Assembly: GCF_000513895.2 (NCBI RefSeq)
Contig: NZ_CP165784.1
Coordinates: 186,001-250,000, forward strand
Direction: 5' to 3'
DNA from: Ensifer sp. WSM1721
GTDB lineage: Bacteria; Pseudomonadota; Alphaproteobacteria; Rhizobiales; Rhizobiaceae
Length of the DNA: 64,000 bases
Under the pieces are notes generated by a model. The model worked only from the letters and a program-made list of their open reading frames with translations, was not told where the DNA came from and ran no database searches. A program made the position numbers and the translations under genes. Below are positions 35,424-45,540 of the stretch, one piece after another (the stretch's first letter is position 1; every line of letters begins with the position of its first letter).

Positions 35424-35657
35424 ATGGAAGATACTGTTCAAATCGGAAATCGCGGCGACTTCGGTCTCTGGGCGATCGAGGTCGCCAAGCAGATCGTCAG
35501 CGAGCAGGGCTTCGAGCTCGCCCAAGCTGCGCGCGACGGCACGGATGATGACGTACGTGCCGCCGGAAACGCGCTCGGCCAGGCCATCACCACTGCACTG
35601 CTCGAAGTCTATGACGGCCTGCTCGAGGGCGTTCCTGAAGATCAGCATCAGGGCTGA
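35424..35657 (+). CDS. Small conserved hypothetical protein
   Basis: A 77-aa helical acidic protein (FGLWAIEVAKQIVSEQGFEL, NALGQAITTALLEVYDGLLE). Of two close ATGs, 35424 is chosen because GGGAG lies about seven bases before it. Its last ten bases overlap the 3' end of traG on the other strand. Function is unknown. Confidence 0.6.
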   Translation: MEDTVQIGNRGDFGLWAIEVAKQIVSEQGFELAQAARDGTDDDVRAAGNALGQAITTALLEVYDGLLEGVPEDQHQG

Positions 35658-37597
35658 GGCTTCGTGCGCGCCGTGGCTGCCGCGTCACCCTTGAAGAACA
35701 CATTCGGCTTCACGCAGGCCTTCATGTCCTCTCTCCGAAACCAGATGGCGCGTCCGCACCTGAGCGGGGGATTGCCTGATGTAAAGACGATCTGCTCGTC
35801 GCTGCGCATGCGCATCACCTCATGCGGCAGGATCAGCCGCCGGCTGACGAGCTGCTTGGAGCGCGTCCGCGACGAGCCGGAGGATTGTGTCGAGCGGCTC
35901 AGCTGATCGACCTCCACGGTCGTCTCACCGCAGCGCCTCGAAACATATTCCGCCGTGTCAGGATCGTTGATCGCGCTGAAGCTGATCCAGGCGGCTGACT
36001 CGAACCATTTGCTTGTCGCGTCTCGGCCGCCGTAAGTCTCGCGCATCTGGCCGAGCGACTGGAAGATCAGCGTGAGCGTGATCCCGTATTTGCGGCCGGC
36101 ATCGCGCGCCGTCTCGAGGATGCGCATATAGCCGAGACGCGCGACCTCATCGAGCAGGAAGAGCGCGCGGCCGTTCATCTCACCCCTGCGATTGTAGATG
36201 GCATTGAGGAACGAGCCGATCACGACGCGAGCCAAGCCGGGATGGGCCTCCAGCACCTTGAGATCGAGCGCGATGAAAAGATCGGTCTTGCCGCCCGCAA
36301 GATCGTCGGTGGCAAAGGTGTCGCCGGACACGAGGGCCGCATAGTTCGGGTAAGACAGCCAATGGGTTTCCTTGACCGCATTGGCGTAGACGCCGGAAAA
36401 CGTCTCTGGCGTCATGGCGATGAAAGGCGCGACATTCTCCTTGACGAAATCCGAATTCGACTGGCTGTGAATGCGCGTCAGGCGCTCGCGCAGCTTCGGC
36501 TCGGGCTCGGCGAGATTGCCGCGCACCTGCCGCAGCGTCTGGTCTTTCTCGTCCGTATGGCCGGAGAGGCAGACATCGGCAATCAGCGCCACCAGGAGCT
36601 GCATGGCGGATGCCCGGAAGAAGTCGTCGCGGGCAGCCGCCGGGCGCGGATTGTCGGTCATCACCCAGGTCGCGACCGCGACGATATCCTCCTCCCGGCT
36701 TGCGCCGAACCGCCCGGTCCAGTCGAGCGCATTGAAGCCGACGTCCGGGGTCGACGGATCGAGGACTATGACCTTTCGACCGGCCTTGCGGCGGTGGTCG
36801 ATCACCATTGGCGCCACCTCGCTCGAGGGATCGAGGACGACGAGCCCGCCGCCCCATTTGAGCGCAGTTGGAACGGTGACCGACGTTGTCTTGAAGCCGC
36901 CGGAGCCTGCGAAGACCACGCCATGCGTGGAGCCGAAAGATGCATCGAAGGTGAGGAGCGGAGAGCGCCCGCCAGCACCCCAGCTGGCCGGCTGATCGGC
37001 GCGGAACGATGTAGCGGCGACGCTGTCGCGATCGACCCTGTAGCGCTCGCCGATGACGATACCGCCGTCTTCGGCAAAGAGCTTTGCCGCGTCCTTCATC
37101 GCCATCCAGTCGTTCTCACCATGGATCGCCCGCTTGCCGGTGATGCGGCGAGGGACGGGCCGTGCAAATGCCGCGTTGCCCTTCAGCGCGACGCGCAGAG
37201 CAAAGATCCCGGCGAGGATCGCGGCGGAGCCGCCGAGCATCGTCGATGGATCGGCATAGGCAAGGACGGATTTGTCCTCAGCGACCTGGTCGGCAAGAGC
37301 CTGGAGCCGCAGCGCCTCACGGGCGATCGCCAGGATTGAGACGAAGATGGCGCCGGATAACACGCTCAAGCCGGCAGCCTTGATGTCGACCGCGCCGGCT
37401 GCCGAAAATAGCGCGATCACGCCGAGCGCCGCCGCGGCCGCATAGGGCAGGGCAAGACCAATCCGCCCGAGCAGCAGTTGTGCCTGGGGCGTCGTTCCAA
37501 ACGCCGCCATCCAATGTTCGATGCCCGGCATGACGATTGCAGCAGCGATCATCGCCATGGCCGGAAAAACCGCAAGGAGGACCTTATTCGCCGTCAC
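35648..37597 (-). CDS. traG: Type IV coupling protein TraG
   Basis: A 649-aa inner-membrane ATPase of the VirD4/TraG family. The N-terminal region has several membrane segments (to about residue 140); Walker A is GSGGFKTT near 233 and Walker B is [12 protein letters not shown] near 475. It links the relaxosome at oriT to the mating channel. GTG 37597 (TANKVLLAV) is taken as the start by likeness to Ti TraG, although TTG 37603 is also in frame. It overlaps traD by 14 bases, so traC-traD-traG form one operon reading away from oriT. Confidence 0.95.
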   Translation of the reverse strand: MTANKVLLAVFPAMAMIAAAIVMPGIEHWMAAFGTTPQAQLLLGRIGLALPYAAAAALGVIALFSAAGAVDIKAAGLSVLSGAIFVSILAIAREALRLQALADQVAEDKSVLAYADPSTMLGGSAAILAGIFALRVALKGNAAFARPVPRRITGKRAIHGENDWMAMKDAAKLFAEDGGIVIGERYRVDRDSVAATSFRADQPASWGAGGRSPLLTFDASFGSTHGVVFAGSGGFKTTSVTVPTALKWGGGLVVLDPSSEVAPMVIDHRRKAGRKVIVLDPSTPDVGFNALDWTGRFGASREEDIVAVATWVMTDNPRPAAARDDFFRASAMQLLVALIADVCLSGHTDEKDQTLRQVRGNLAEPEPKLRERLTRIHSQSNSDFVKENVAPFIAMTPETFSGVYANAVKETHWLSYPNYAALVSGDTFATDDLAGGKTDLFIALDLKVLEAHPGLARVVIGSFLNAIYNRRGEMNGRALFLLDEVARLGYMRILETARDAGRKYGITLTLIFQSLGQMRETYGGRDATSKWFESAAWISFSAINDPDTAEYVSRRCGETTVEVDQLSRSTQSSGSSRTRSKQLVSRRLILPHEVMRMRSDEQIVFTSGNPPLRCGRAIWFRREDMKACVKPNVFFKGDAAATARTKPQP

Positions 37598-37799
37598 GGC
37601 CAAACGCCTCCATCCCGATTGCCATCAGCCGCGACCGTTCCGCCGCGTCGCCCTTGAGGCGAGTAGCAGCGTCGATCAGCAGCCCGAGCAGAAGGGCCCG
37701 TTTCTCGTAACGCAGGCCTGCCTTGACGATCAGACCGCCGAGCTCGATTTTTTCGCGCGTGTCCTTCTTCCGCGCCTCCGATGAGGTGAGCCGCTTCAT
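37584..37799 (-). CDS. traD: Conjugal transfer protein TraD
   Basis: 71 aa, as in Ti plasmids. It is charged at the start ([20 protein letters not shown]) and then helical ([20 protein letters not shown]). ATG 37799 lies four bases after the traC stop. It is required for or supports conjugation in Ti plasmids, but the biochemical role is not established. Despite the name it is not related to F-plasmid TraD. Confidence 0.9.
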   Translation of the reverse strand: MKRLTSSEARKKDTREKIELGGLIVKAGLRYEKRALLLGLLIDAATRLKGDAAERSRLMAIGMEAFGRDGE

Positions 37800-37803
37800 C
37801 CGC

Positions 37804-38100
37804 TCAAGCCTCGCCAGTGCTGCCCTGATCCGCGCCAGGGCTGAAGCTCGCCGGCGTTTCGCCGGCGGCCCCGCCATCGCCGGCATTCTTTCTTCCGGTC
37901 GCCTGTCCCTTCTCGCCGCGAAAGCGCCCGGCAATTTCCTCGAAAGCCACTTGGAGATCCGCTTCCTCGATCTCGATGTCGCCAAGACCGGACTTGAGCG
38001 CGATCCGCCCGATGCGCTCGGCCTCGCGTGTCTCAGTCTGCTTCAACTGTTCCTGCAGGCGGGCGATCTCTTCCCTGATCTTCGATGACGGCTTCTTCAT
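37804..38100 (-). CDS. traC: Conjugal transfer protein TraC
   Basis: 98 aa, the usual length. The N-terminus is coiled-coil ([20 protein letters not shown]), followed by [20 protein letters not shown], typical of the TraC family of mobilisation accessory proteins, which probably bind near oriT and assist TraA in the relaxosome. It is the first gene of the leftward operon, starting 143 bases left of the nic region. The C-terminus is Gly/Ala-rich and disordered. Confidence 0.9.
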   Translation of the reverse strand: MKKPSSKIREEIARLQEQLKQTETREAERIGRIALKSGLGDIEIEEADLQVAFEEIAGRFRGEKGQATGRKNAGDGGAAGETPASFSPGADQGSTGEA

Positions 38101-38173
38101 TCGGGTCGCATCTCCTTGGACTTCGGCGTGCTTTCGCGCCGCCCGAAACTCCTCCGCATGCTTCCGTTTTGAA

Positions 38174-38191
38174 AGGTGCAGTATTGCACGT
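38174..38191. promoter_or_regulatory. Tra box between traC and traA
   Basis: AGGTGCAGTATTGCACGT is a dyad with GTGCA and TGCAC four bases apart, matching the TraR-binding tra box. It lies in the divergent traC/traA promoter region, as in Ti plasmids, where one box controls both operons. Confidence 0.8.
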
Positions 38192-38242
38192 CGGCAAGGC
38201 CGACACTTTCGTCCATCATCCCGCCGCTCGACGAGAGCGGAT

Positions 38243-38276
38243 CCAAGGGCGCAATTATACGTCGCTGTGGCGACGT
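38243..38276 (+). other. oriT: Origin of transfer (oriT), nic region
   Basis: CCAAGGGCGCAATTATACG followed by the perfect inverted repeat ACGTCGC-TGTG-GCGACGT (38259-38276). This is the RSF1010/Ti-type nic region recognised by TraA-family relaxases; by analogy the nick falls between GGG and CGC, at about 38249/38250. Location between traC and traA is as in Ti plasmids. Confidence 0.9.
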
Positions 38277-38345
38277 GTTTGCTGATTGCCCTGGCGGGGC
38301 CCGCTCTTCGGCCGAACGCGGTTCAATCCGGGAGTTCCTGTCGCC

Positions 38346-41300
38346 GTGGCCATCGCCCATTTCTCAGCCAGCATCGTCAGCCGCGGCGACGGACGCAGCG
38401 CCGTGCTGTCGGCGGCCTACCGGCACTGCGCCAGGATGGACTACGAGCGCGAGGCCCGCACCATCGACTACGCCACGAAGGAAGGGCTGCTGCATGAGGA
38501 ATTTGTCCTCCCGGCCGATGCCCCGAAATGGGCGCGCGCGCTTATCGCCGACCGGTCGATTTCTGGCGCGTCGGAAGCCTTCTGGAACAAGGTCGAGGCC
38601 TTCGAGAAGCGCTCCGATGCCCAGCTTGCCAGGGACATGACCATCGCACTGCCGCTGGAGCTCACGCCCGAGCAGAACATCGCTCTCGTAAGGGATTTCG
38701 TCGAGACACATATCCTCGCCAGGGGCATGGTTGCGGACTGGGTTTACCACGACAATCCCGGTAATCCGCATATCCACCTGATGACGACCTTGCGGCCGCT
38801 GACCGAGGACGGGTTCGGGGCGAAGAAGGTCGCGGTTCTCGGCGAGGGCGGCGGCCAGCCGCTGCGCACGAAATCCGGCAAGATCGTCTATCAGCTCTGG
38901 GCCGGTTCCACGGATGATTTCAATGTCCTGCGCGACGGCTGGTTCGAGCGGCAGAACCATCATCTGGCGCTGAACGGAATTTCGCTCAGGATCGATGGCC
39001 GCTCCTACGAAAAGCAGGGCATCGAGCTGGAGCCGACCATCCATCTCGGCGTCGGCGCCAAGGCGATCGAGCGCAAGGCGGAGAGCCAGGGTGTTCGCCC
39101 GGAACTCGAACGGCTCGAACTCAACGACGAACGCCGCGCTGAGAACGCCCGCCGCATCCTTCGCAACCCGGCCGTCGTGCTCGACCTGATCACCCGGGAG
39201 AAGAGCGTCTTCGACAACCAAGATGTCGCCAAGGTGCTGCATCGCTATGTCGACGATCCCGGCACTTTCCAGCAGTTGATGGTGCGGATCATCCAGAGCC
39301 CGGACGTGCTACGTCTCCAGCGCGACACGATCGATTTTGCCACCGGGGAGCGGGTGCCCGCGCGCTATACGACGCGGACGCTGATCCGGCTCGAGGCCGA
39401 GATGGCCAGTCGCGCCATCTGGCTCTCGCGGCAATCCTCGCATGGCGTCCGGGAACAAGCGCTGACGGCGACGTTTTCGCATCATGCGCGGCTCTCGGAC
39501 GAGCAGAAAACCGCGATCGAGCACGTAGCAGGTCCGGCCCGGATCGCGGCGATAGTCGGACGTGCCGGCGCCGGCAAGACGACGATGATGAAGGCGGCAC
39601 GGCAAGCCTGGGAACTGGCCGGGTATCGGGTCGTCGGTGGCGCGCTTGCCGGCAAGGCTGCCGAAGGCCTCGAGAAGGAAGCCGGCATCAAGAGTCGCAC
39701 GCTCGCATCCTGGGAACTGCGCTGGCAGCATGGCCGCGACGGCCTCGACGCCAAGACCGTCTTCGTCATCGACGAGGCCGGCATGGTCGCCTCGAAACAG
39801 ATGGCCGTCTTTATAGAGACGGTGGTTAGGACAGGGGCGAAGCTGGTGCTCGTCGGCGATCCGGATCAACTGCAGCCGATCGAAGCGGGGGCCGCCTTCC
39901 GCGCCATTGTCGACCGCGTCGGTTACGCCGAACTCGAAACGATCTACCGTCAGCGCGAAGACTGGATGCGGGCTGCCTCGCTTGATCTGGCGCGTGGGAA
40001 CATTGGAGCGGCGCTTGCCGCCTATCGAACCTATGGCAAGCTGCATGGCTCGACGCTCAAGGCCGAGGCCATCGACCACCTGGTCGCCGACTGGAACCGC
40101 GATTACGATCCGAAGAAGTCGGCGCTGATCGTGGCGCATTTGCGCCGCGACGTGCGCCTGCTCAATGAGATGGCGCGCGCAAAATTGGTCGAGCGCGGCG
40201 TGGTCGGCGAAGGCCGTGCTTTCCGCACCGCCGACGGCATGCGCCGGTTCGATGCCGGCGACCAGATCGTCTTCCTGAAGAATGACGGATCGCTCGGCGT
40301 CAAGAACGGCATGATCGGCCACGTTGTCGAAGCCGCGCCCAACCGGGTTATCGCCACGGTCGGCGAGGGCGATCAGCGGCGGCAGGTAACGGTCGAACAG
40401 CGGTTCTACTACAATCTCGATTACGGCTACGCGACGACGATTCACAAGTCTCAAGGCGCCACCGTTGACCGGGTGAAGGTGCTAGCGTCCCTTTCGCTCG
40501 ATCGACATCTTGTCTATGTCGCGATGACGCGCCATCGGGAGGATCTGCAGGTCTATTACGGCGCACGATCCTTCGCCTTCAATGGCGGGATCGAACGGGT
40601 GCTGTCGCGTCGCAACGCCAAGGAGACGACGCTCGATTACGAGCGCGCCACGCTCTACCGGCAAGCGCTCTCCTTTGCCGAGAACCGCGGCCTGCATCTC
40701 GTCCAGGTCGCCCGCACGCTTGTGCGCGACCGCCTCGACTGGACGCTGCGCCAGAAGCAGAAGCTGACCGATCTCATATCTCGCCTGCGGCTCGCGGGCG
40801 AGCGGTTTGGTCTTCTTCAATCCCCCATCCAGAAACAGAAGAAGGAGGCCGAGCCGATGGTCGCCGGCATCAAACAGTTCACATTCTGCGTTGGTGACAG
40901 CGTCGACCGAAAGCTCGGCGACGATCCGGCGCTCAAAGCTCAGTGGGAGGAGGTCTCCACCCGCTTCCGCTATGTCTTTGCCGATCCCGAGACAGCCTTT
41001 CGGGCCATGAATTTCGATGCGGTTCTTGCCGACCGGATGACAGCCAGGAAGGTGCTCCAGCAGCTTGCGACCGAGCTGGCTTCGATCGGACCGCTGAAGG
41101 GCAAGACCGGCCTTCTTGCCGGCAAGGCCGAGCGCGAGGCGCGTCGCATCGCCGAGGTCAACGTGCCGGCTTTGAAACGCGACATCGAGCAATATCTCAG
41201 GATGCGCGAGAGCGCCCGAGAGCGGTTGGAGGCTGAGGAGAAGAGCCTTCGGCAACGGCTATCGATCGATATTCCGGCATTGTCGCCGGCCGCCCGGGTC

Positions 41301-41651
41301 GTGCTCGAGCGCGTGCGCGATGCGATCGACCGCAACGATCTTCCGGCCGCCCTTGGATTTGCGCTCAGCAACCGCGAGACCAAGCTCGAAATCCACGGAT
41401 TCACCAAGGCTGTCGCTGCGCGGTTCGGCGAGCGCAGCATGCTCACCAATGCCGCGCGCGCGCCGTCAGGCAAGCTGTTCGACAAGCTCGCCGATGGCCT
41501 GAGGCCCGAGGAAAGGCATCGGCTGAAGGAGGCGTGGCCTATCATGCGCGCCGCCCAGCAACTGGCCGCCCACGAACGCAAGGTGGTGTCGCTGAAGCAG
41601 GCGGAGGAAATGCGGCTGTCGCAGCGTCAGACCCCGACCCTGAAACAATGA
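38346..41651 (+). CDS. traA: Conjugal relaxase-helicase TraA
   Basis: A 1101-aa protein. The N-terminal MobA/MobL relaxase domain ([20 protein letters not shown] from residue 2, metal-binding [10 protein letters not shown] near 140) nicks oriT and stays bound to the 5' end. The central RecD-like helicase has [10 protein letters not shown] near 405, VIDEAGMV near 475, [12 protein letters not shown] near 500 and [12 protein letters not shown] near 698. A long C-terminal helical part follows. GTG 38346 is preferred over ATG 38286 because it gives the family's usual N-terminus. Its stop overlaps the traF start (ATGA). The tra box and oriT lie directly upstream. Confidence 0.95.
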   Translation: MAIAHFSASIVSRGDGRSAVLSAAYRHCARMDYEREARTIDYATKEGLLHEEFVLPADAPKWARALIADRSISGASEAFWNKVEAFEKRSDAQLARDMTIALPLELTPEQNIALVRDFVETHILARGMVADWVYHDNPGNPHIHLMTTLRPLTEDGFGAKKVAVLGEGGGQPLRTKSGKIVYQLWAGSTDDFNVLRDGWFERQNHHLALNGISLRIDGRSYEKQGIELEPTIHLGVGAKAIERKAESQGVRPELERLELNDERRAENARRILRNPAVVLDLITREKSVFDNQDVAKVLHRYVDDPGTFQQLMVRIIQSPDVLRLQRDTIDFATGERVPARYTTRTLIRLEAEMASRAIWLSRQSSHGVREQALTATFSHHARLSDEQKTAIEHVAGPARIAAIVGRAGAGKTTMMKAARQAWELAGYRVVGGALAGKAAEGLEKEAGIKSRTLASWELRWQHGRDGLDAKTVFVIDEAGMVASKQMAVFIETVVRTGAKLVLVGDPDQLQPIEAGAAFRAIVDRVGYAELETIYRQREDWMRAASLDLARGNIGAALAAYRTYGKLHGSTLKAEAIDHLVADWNRDYDPKKSALIVAHLRRDVRLLNEMARAKLVERGVVGEGRAFRTADGMRRFDAGDQIVFLKNDGSLGVKNGMIGHVVEAAPNRVIATVGEGDQRRQVTVEQRFYYNLDYGYATTIHKSQGATVDRVKVLASLSLDRHLVYVAMTRHREDLQVYYGARSFAFNGGIERVLSRRNAKETTLDYERATLYRQALSFAENRGLHLVQVARTLVRDRLDWTLRQKQKLTDLISRLRLAGERFGLLQSPIQKQKKEAEPMVAGIKQFTFCVGDSVDRKLGDDPALKAQWEEVSTRFRYVFADPETAFRAMNFDAVLADRMTARKVLQQLATELASIGPLKGKTGLLAGKAEREARRIAEVNVPALKRDIEQYLRMRESARERLEAEEKSLRQRLSIDIPALSPAARVVLERVRDAIDRNDLPAALGFALSNRETKLEIHGFTKAVAARFGERSMLTNAARAPSGKLFDKLADGLRPEERHRLKEAWPIMRAAQQLAAHERKVVSLKQAEEMRLSQRQTPTLKQ

Positions 41652-42178
41652 AGCGGCGGGGTCCAACCATGGTCCTTGCGGTGGCGGCGATAGAGGTCGG
41701 TCTTCTTTCCGGCTCCGCGAGTTTCGGCGACTACCGGCTGAACCTGACGCCGAGCGAACCGCTGGGGCTCTGGCGGATCGAGGCACCGAGCCGTGCAATT
41801 GCGGTCGCCGATCTCGTTTTCGTCTGTCCGCCGGTGACGCCGCTGTTCGAGGAGGCACGACGTCGTCTCTATCTCGCCCGCGGCCTCTGCCCGGGTGGCG
41901 TCGCACCGCTAATCAAGGCCGTGGCGGCGCTGCCCGGTCAGAAGGTTGAAGTCGGCGAGGAGGTGCGCATCGACGGCGAGATACTACCGTCCTCGCGCCT
42001 GCGCCAGACCGACGGCGCCGGGCGCGCGCTCAAGCCCTTTGCCGGCGGCATCGTGCCGCCGGGCACTCTCTATCTGCACTCCCATTTCACGAGTTCCTAT
42101 GATTCCCGATATTTTGGTCCGATCCCGGAAAACGGATTGCTCGGCCTTGCCCGGCCGGTCCTCACGGTCGACCCGTGA
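41648..42178 (+). CDS. traF: Conjugal peptidase TraF
   Basis: A 176-aa signal-peptidase-like (S26 family) protein with one N-terminal membrane segment ([18 protein letters not shown]). The serine is in [11 protein letters not shown] near 40, the second conserved block is [12 protein letters not shown] near 95, and the C-terminal box is [11 protein letters not shown] near 155. TraF of this type cyclises or processes the pilin TrbC in related plasmids; no trbC is in the window. It overlaps traA by four bases, so the two are coupled. Confidence 0.92.
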   Translation: MKRRGPTMVLAVAAIEVGLLSGSASFGDYRLNLTPSEPLGLWRIEAPSRAIAVADLVFVCPPVTPLFEEARRRLYLARGLCPGGVAPLIKAVAALPGQKVEVGEEVRIDGEILPSSRLRQTDGAGRALKPFAGGIVPPGTLYLHSHFTSSYDSRYFGPIPENGLLGLARPVLTVDP

Positions 42179-43379
42179 CCGCGCACATGCGGCACTTCTC
42201 GTCGCGTTGGCAATCATCGTCGGCGCGGTCGCCTGGAGCGGTGTCGTTCTTGCGCTTCCGGTGGCGATGGTCTTTCCGGCGCTCTGGGCGCTGTCGCCGT
42301 CGCGCACGGTCGCATCCCTGGTCTCGGCGGGCTATTTCCTCGCCGCTAGCCGTGGCCTGCCGCAAGGTGTCGCGAACTTCTATGCCGCCGATCTCTGGCC
42401 CGGACTTCTGCTCTGGCTGGCCGCCTCGGCTGCCTTTGTCGCGGTGCATGCGGCGGCCTGGGCAAAGGGGTCGGGGTGGGGGCGACAGGAAGAGGGACGT
42501 GAGGGAAGGGTCCATCCGGAAAGAGGAAGAGCGCTACGGTATTTCGCGGCGACGATGGTGATGACGCTGCCGCCCTTCGGCATCACCGGCTGGGCGCAGC
42601 CGATCACCGCGGCCGGCGTGTTGTTCCCGGACTGGGGCTGGTTTGGATTGCTTGCAGCCGCTGCCGGCCTCGCAATGATGACATCGCGATACTGGCCCGC
42701 AGCAGCCGTTGCCTTGATGAGCTTCTGGTTCTCGTCCGCCGCAAACTGGACAGCATTGAGCCTAGCCCAAGGGTGGAAGGGCGTCGATCTTGAACTGGGC
42801 CAAAGCCTGGGGCGCGACACATCATTTGAGCGCCACCGAGTCCTGATTGCCACAGCTATCAGAAACGCAGGCGACGGCATCCGCTTCATCGTCCTTCCTG
42901 AAAGCGCGCTCGGCTTCTGGACGCCCACCGTGGAGCGTCTCTGGAAAGAGGCTTTGCGAGGCCATGATATCACCGTCATCGCCGGCGCGGCCGTGCTTGA
43001 GCCTGCGGGTTATGACAACGTGCTTGTGGCGATCTCGGCCGAGCGGTCGCAGATCCTCTATCGCGAACGCATGCCGGTCCCGGTGTCGATGTGGCAACCC
43101 TGGAAGGACTGGACAGGCGAGGGCGGCGGCGCAAGCGCCCACCTCTTCGCCAACCCCGTCTTCGAGGATGACGGCATCAGGGTCGCGCCGCTGATCTGCT
43201 ACGAGCAGCTCCTCGTCTGGCCCGCATTGCAGTCGATGCTCGGTTCCCCCGACATCCTCGTCGCGACCGGCAATGGCTGGTGGACGACGGGCACGTCGAT
43301 CGTCGCCATCCAGCGGGCGAGCGCGATCGCCTGGGCAAAGCTGTTCGGACTGCCGCTCGTGCTCGCTTTCAACACCTGA
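42102..43379 (+). CDS. traB: Conjugal transfer protein TraB
   Basis: About 425 aa from ATG 42102. The exact start is uncertain; TTG 42147 is an alternative and either overlaps traF. The N-terminal half has several membrane helices ([20 protein letters not shown] and others to about 215). The C-terminal half is a carbon-nitrogen hydrolase (nitrilase-like) domain: Glu in VLPESALGF, Cys in [10 protein letters not shown]. The lysine of the usual Glu-Lys-Cys triad appears as Arg in LYRERMPVP. TraB raises transfer efficiency in Ti plasmids; its chemistry is unknown. Confidence 0.88.
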   Translation: MPDILVRSRKTDCSALPGRSSRSTRDRAHAALLVALAIIVGAVAWSGVVLALPVAMVFPALWALSPSRTVASLVSAGYFLAASRGLPQGVANFYAADLWPGLLLWLAASAAFVAVHAAAWAKGSGWGRQEEGREGRVHPERGRALRYFAATMVMTLPPFGITGWAQPITAAGVLFPDWGWFGLLAAAAGLAMMTSRYWPAAAVALMSFWFSSAANWTALSLAQGWKGVDLELGQSLGRDTSFERHRVLIATAIRNAGDGIRFIVLPESALGFWTPTVERLWKEALRGHDITVIAGAAVLEPAGYDNVLVAISAERSQILYRERMPVPVSMWQPWKDWTGEGGGASAHLFANPVFEDDGIRVAPLICYEQLLVWPALQSMLGSPDILVATGNGWWTTGTSIVAIQRASAIAWAKLFGLPLVLAFNT

Positions 43380-43396
43380 AAACATGGAGAACAAGC

Positions 43397-44026
43397 ATGG
43401 TCGATGCGGCTCTCATCAAGGGATGCGCCGATCCCGGGCTGAAGCCGGCGATTGTCGAAAAGTTCATCGCCGAGGCCGGTGCGGATGACCCGTTGGCGGT
43501 TACGGTGCGCTCCGGGAAACGCGTTGTTCTCGTCCCAAAACCCTCAAACCCGCAAGAGGCCATGGACCTGATCCGCCAGCATATCGGGCGCAATGTCGTG
43601 CGTGTCGGCATCACCCAGTATCCGGCGGGTCTTGGGGTCCTCGAGGCGGGTGCGTTGAAGCCTGATCTCGTCGATGCCTGCAACAATCTTCGCATGGGAA
43701 CCGCGCTGTTCGCCAAAATCTACCGGATCGTCTTGAAGTGGTACGGCAATCCGACCGGTGAAGACCTCCTGCCGCCGGTATTCGAAGACGCGATCATCGC
43801 CTGGCAGACCGGGTATTTCGAGGGGGAGGCCGTGTTCCGGACGCCGGATCCGGGCAAGTCCGAGGTAGCCGAGCCGATCAGGGGCGGGCCCGGCAACGAG
43901 GACGCCGAGAAATCGGATGAGTTTGATGAGGATGAAGAGCGCGAACCGGCAAACGATCCTGGTCGCGACGGCGACCTCAACAAGGCCGGCATCCGGATCG
44001 ATCTTTCCGGCATCGGTGCGAAATGA
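43397..44026 (+). CDS. traH: Conjugal transfer protein TraH
   Basis: A 209-aa protein starting MVDAALIKGCADPGLKPAIV, the family's standard N-terminus. ATG 43397 has GGAGA upstream, and the longer frame from 43280 overlaps traB and is rejected. It has a cytoplasmic appearance: residues 1-150 are conserved (AVTVRSGKRVVLVPKPSN, RVGITQYPAGLGVLEAG) and the tail is very acidic (EFDEDEEREPANDPGRDGDL). It is the last gene of the traA-F-B-H operon. The precise function is not established. Confidence 0.9.
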   Translation: MVDAALIKGCADPGLKPAIVEKFIAEAGADDPLAVTVRSGKRVVLVPKPSNPQEAMDLIRQHIGRNVVRVGITQYPAGLGVLEAGALKPDLVDACNNLRMGTALFAKIYRIVLKWYGNPTGEDLLPPVFEDAIIAWQTGYFEGEAVFRTPDPGKSEVAEPIRGGPGNEDAEKSDEFDEDEEREPANDPGRDGDLNKAGIRIDLSGIGAK

Positions 44027-44104
44027 GCGCGAGAGAGAGCCAAATTTGCACCGTCCCGACGGCAATTATCCGCCTGTTTGCACTGGCGAAAATCGATCCT
44101 GCCC

Positions 44105-44290
44105 TCTATAAGGGAGGGTAGGGCAGTACGCGCTGCCCCGGGGTGTGGAAACCCCTACTCGGTGGCTGATGTCGGCCATGACGACATCAGAATCCTCTGG
44201 CCTTCGGCCGGGGGCCTGCGACGTATGTCCAGGCGCTCCGGTGCTAAAGGTCGTAGGACTGTCCGAGTACAGTTTCCAACCCCCGGCTTG
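44105..44290 (+). ncRNA. Candidate structured RNA between traH and traM
   Basis: No credible gene fits this interval, but five hairpins follow one another: GGGCAG/CTGCCC (44121-44138), GGGGT/ACCCC (44140-44155), the perfect nine-pair CTGATGTCG/CGACATCAG (44166-44190), GGCC-TTC-GGCC (44199-44209) and ACTGT/ACAGT (44258-44273). A promoter-like TGGCGA-17-TATAAG sits just upstream (about 44085-44112). It could be the traM leader or an independent RNA. This is inference from base pairing alone. Confidence 0.45.
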
Positions 44291-44349
44291 GGATCAAGGA
44301 TTAACGTTCGCGGGGGCGCACCGCGGACAAGCCGGAGGACGTGACGGGG

Positions 44350-44658
44350 ATGGGATCGAAACCAGAGACGTTTGACGCCAAACTCGAAATCCGCGCCCTG
44401 CTCGGGCTCACGCAGGGGCTTCCCAGGCCCCAGTTGGAACTTCTCGCGGCAGAAGCTATCCGAACCCACCGGCTCCTCGTTGACAAGGCTGATCAACTGT
44501 TTCAGGCATTGCCAGAGAAAGACGAAATTCCAGAGATGATCGGGAGTGCCCAGCATCTCGACTATATCAGGGCCTGCATTGAGATGCATACCCAAACATA
44601 TGCAACGAACACGCTGATCAACCTCCTTGGCTATATTCCCAAGGTACCGACGAACTGA
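44350..44658 (+). CDS. traM: TraR antiactivator TraM
   Basis: A 102-aa helical protein with the TraM signature (LGLTQGLPRPQLELLAAEAI, HRLLVDKADQLFQALPEKDE, ATNTLINLLGYIPKV). TraM binds TraR and blocks its DNA binding, setting the quorum threshold for conjugation. GTG 44341 is also in frame, but GGAGG lies only two bases before it and 11 before ATG 44350. It is convergent with traR, with three bases between the stops. The hairpin-rich region lies directly upstream and may be its leader. Confidence 0.92.
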   Translation: MGSKPETFDAKLEIRALLGLTQGLPRPQLELLAAEAIRTHRLLVDKADQLFQALPEKDEIPEMIGSAQHLDYIRACIEMHTQTYATNTLINLLGYIPKVPTN

Positions 44659-44661
44659 GCT

Positions 44662-45366
44662 TCAGATCAGCCCCTTGCGAATGGCGACCGAGACCAGGTG
44701 GGTCGTGTTCTTAGTGTCGAGGTGCTTGCTTGCCTGTCGAAGCTTTACCCGCACGCTGTTATACGTGACGTTGGCGATGTCTGCCACTTCCGCTTTTGTC
44801 TTTCCTTCTGAGATCCAGTAAAGATAGTTGGCTGCCCTGGCATCGAAGAATTCGGGCTGCGGAACGGTTGGCGCCAGATCGGTAAAGGTGATGCGGGTAT
44901 GCAATTGCCCAACCGCCGCGGCGGCGGCCACCGGGTCCATCCCGTGTTTCAGTTCGCTCTCCGGCTTCTCTGAGGCAAGCGTGAATATCGCAAGAGCGCC
45001 GTATGCGGCTTTGATGGGAATGGTCACGCCGGAGCGGATGCCGAAATCGGCCGCGTGTGCATAGAACGAGCGCTCCTCCCTCGACAACCGTGACCTCTCC
45101 CGTTCACCGCTCCAGGTGAAGACGCCATTTAGTGCTCTCGCGCGTCGGAGGACCGGGTCGATATCCAAATAGTGGTGTTCGGCATATTCGGACTGCCACT
45201 CTGGTCTATAGTTCGAAACGATGTGGGCGTGGCTTGGCAGTATGTTGACATAGGCATAGCCCGCAAAGCCCATCTCCTCGGTGAATTCCGCAAGCCCGAG
45301 TTTTACGATGCGTTCATCGCCAGGTATGGCGGCGAGGTCAACGAGTTTGTCAAGCCAGTGTCGCAA
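44662..45366 (-). CDS. traR: Quorum-sensing activator TraR
   Basis: A 234-aa LuxR-family protein, exactly the length of Ti TraR when started at TTG 45366 (RHWLDKLVDLAAIPGDERIV), which has GAGAGG upstream. An in-frame ATG at 45468 would add 34 atypical residues. The N-terminal acyl-homoserine-lactone domain has the expected Trp, Tyr and Asp residues (YRPEWQSEYAEHHYLDIDPV); the C-terminal HTH is WISEGKTKAEVADIANVTYN then SVRVKLRQA. It activates tra operons at tra boxes when ligand-bound. No traI synthase is in the window. Confidence 0.93.
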   Translation of the reverse strand: MRHWLDKLVDLAAIPGDERIVKLGLAEFTEEMGFAGYAYVNILPSHAHIVSNYRPEWQSEYAEHHYLDIDPVLRRARALNGVFTWSGERERSRLSREERSFYAHAADFGIRSGVTIPIKAAYGALAIFTLASEKPESELKHGMDPVAAAAAVGQLHTRITFTDLAPTVPQPEFFDARAANYLYWISEGKTKAEVADIANVTYNSVRVKLRQASKHLDTKNTTHLVSVAIRKGLI

Positions 45367-45540
45367 TTCAGTCCTCTCGATCAAATAATGGCCGCTCCAG
45401 AGTGGTCCCTCGTGCGTTGTCCAAACCGCAGGAATGGGCTTGTCAGCTTTTAATGGAGGTCCCGTCACCGCCGCCGTTCAGACAGAGCCCTGTCTCGGCA
45501 GTCGAAAGAAGGAGAATCGTGATTGCTCGACGGTTTTGCT

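Noticed and set aside
36242..37339. 365-codon plus-strand open frame
   Set aside because: Shadow of traG, whose Walker motifs confirm the minus strand.
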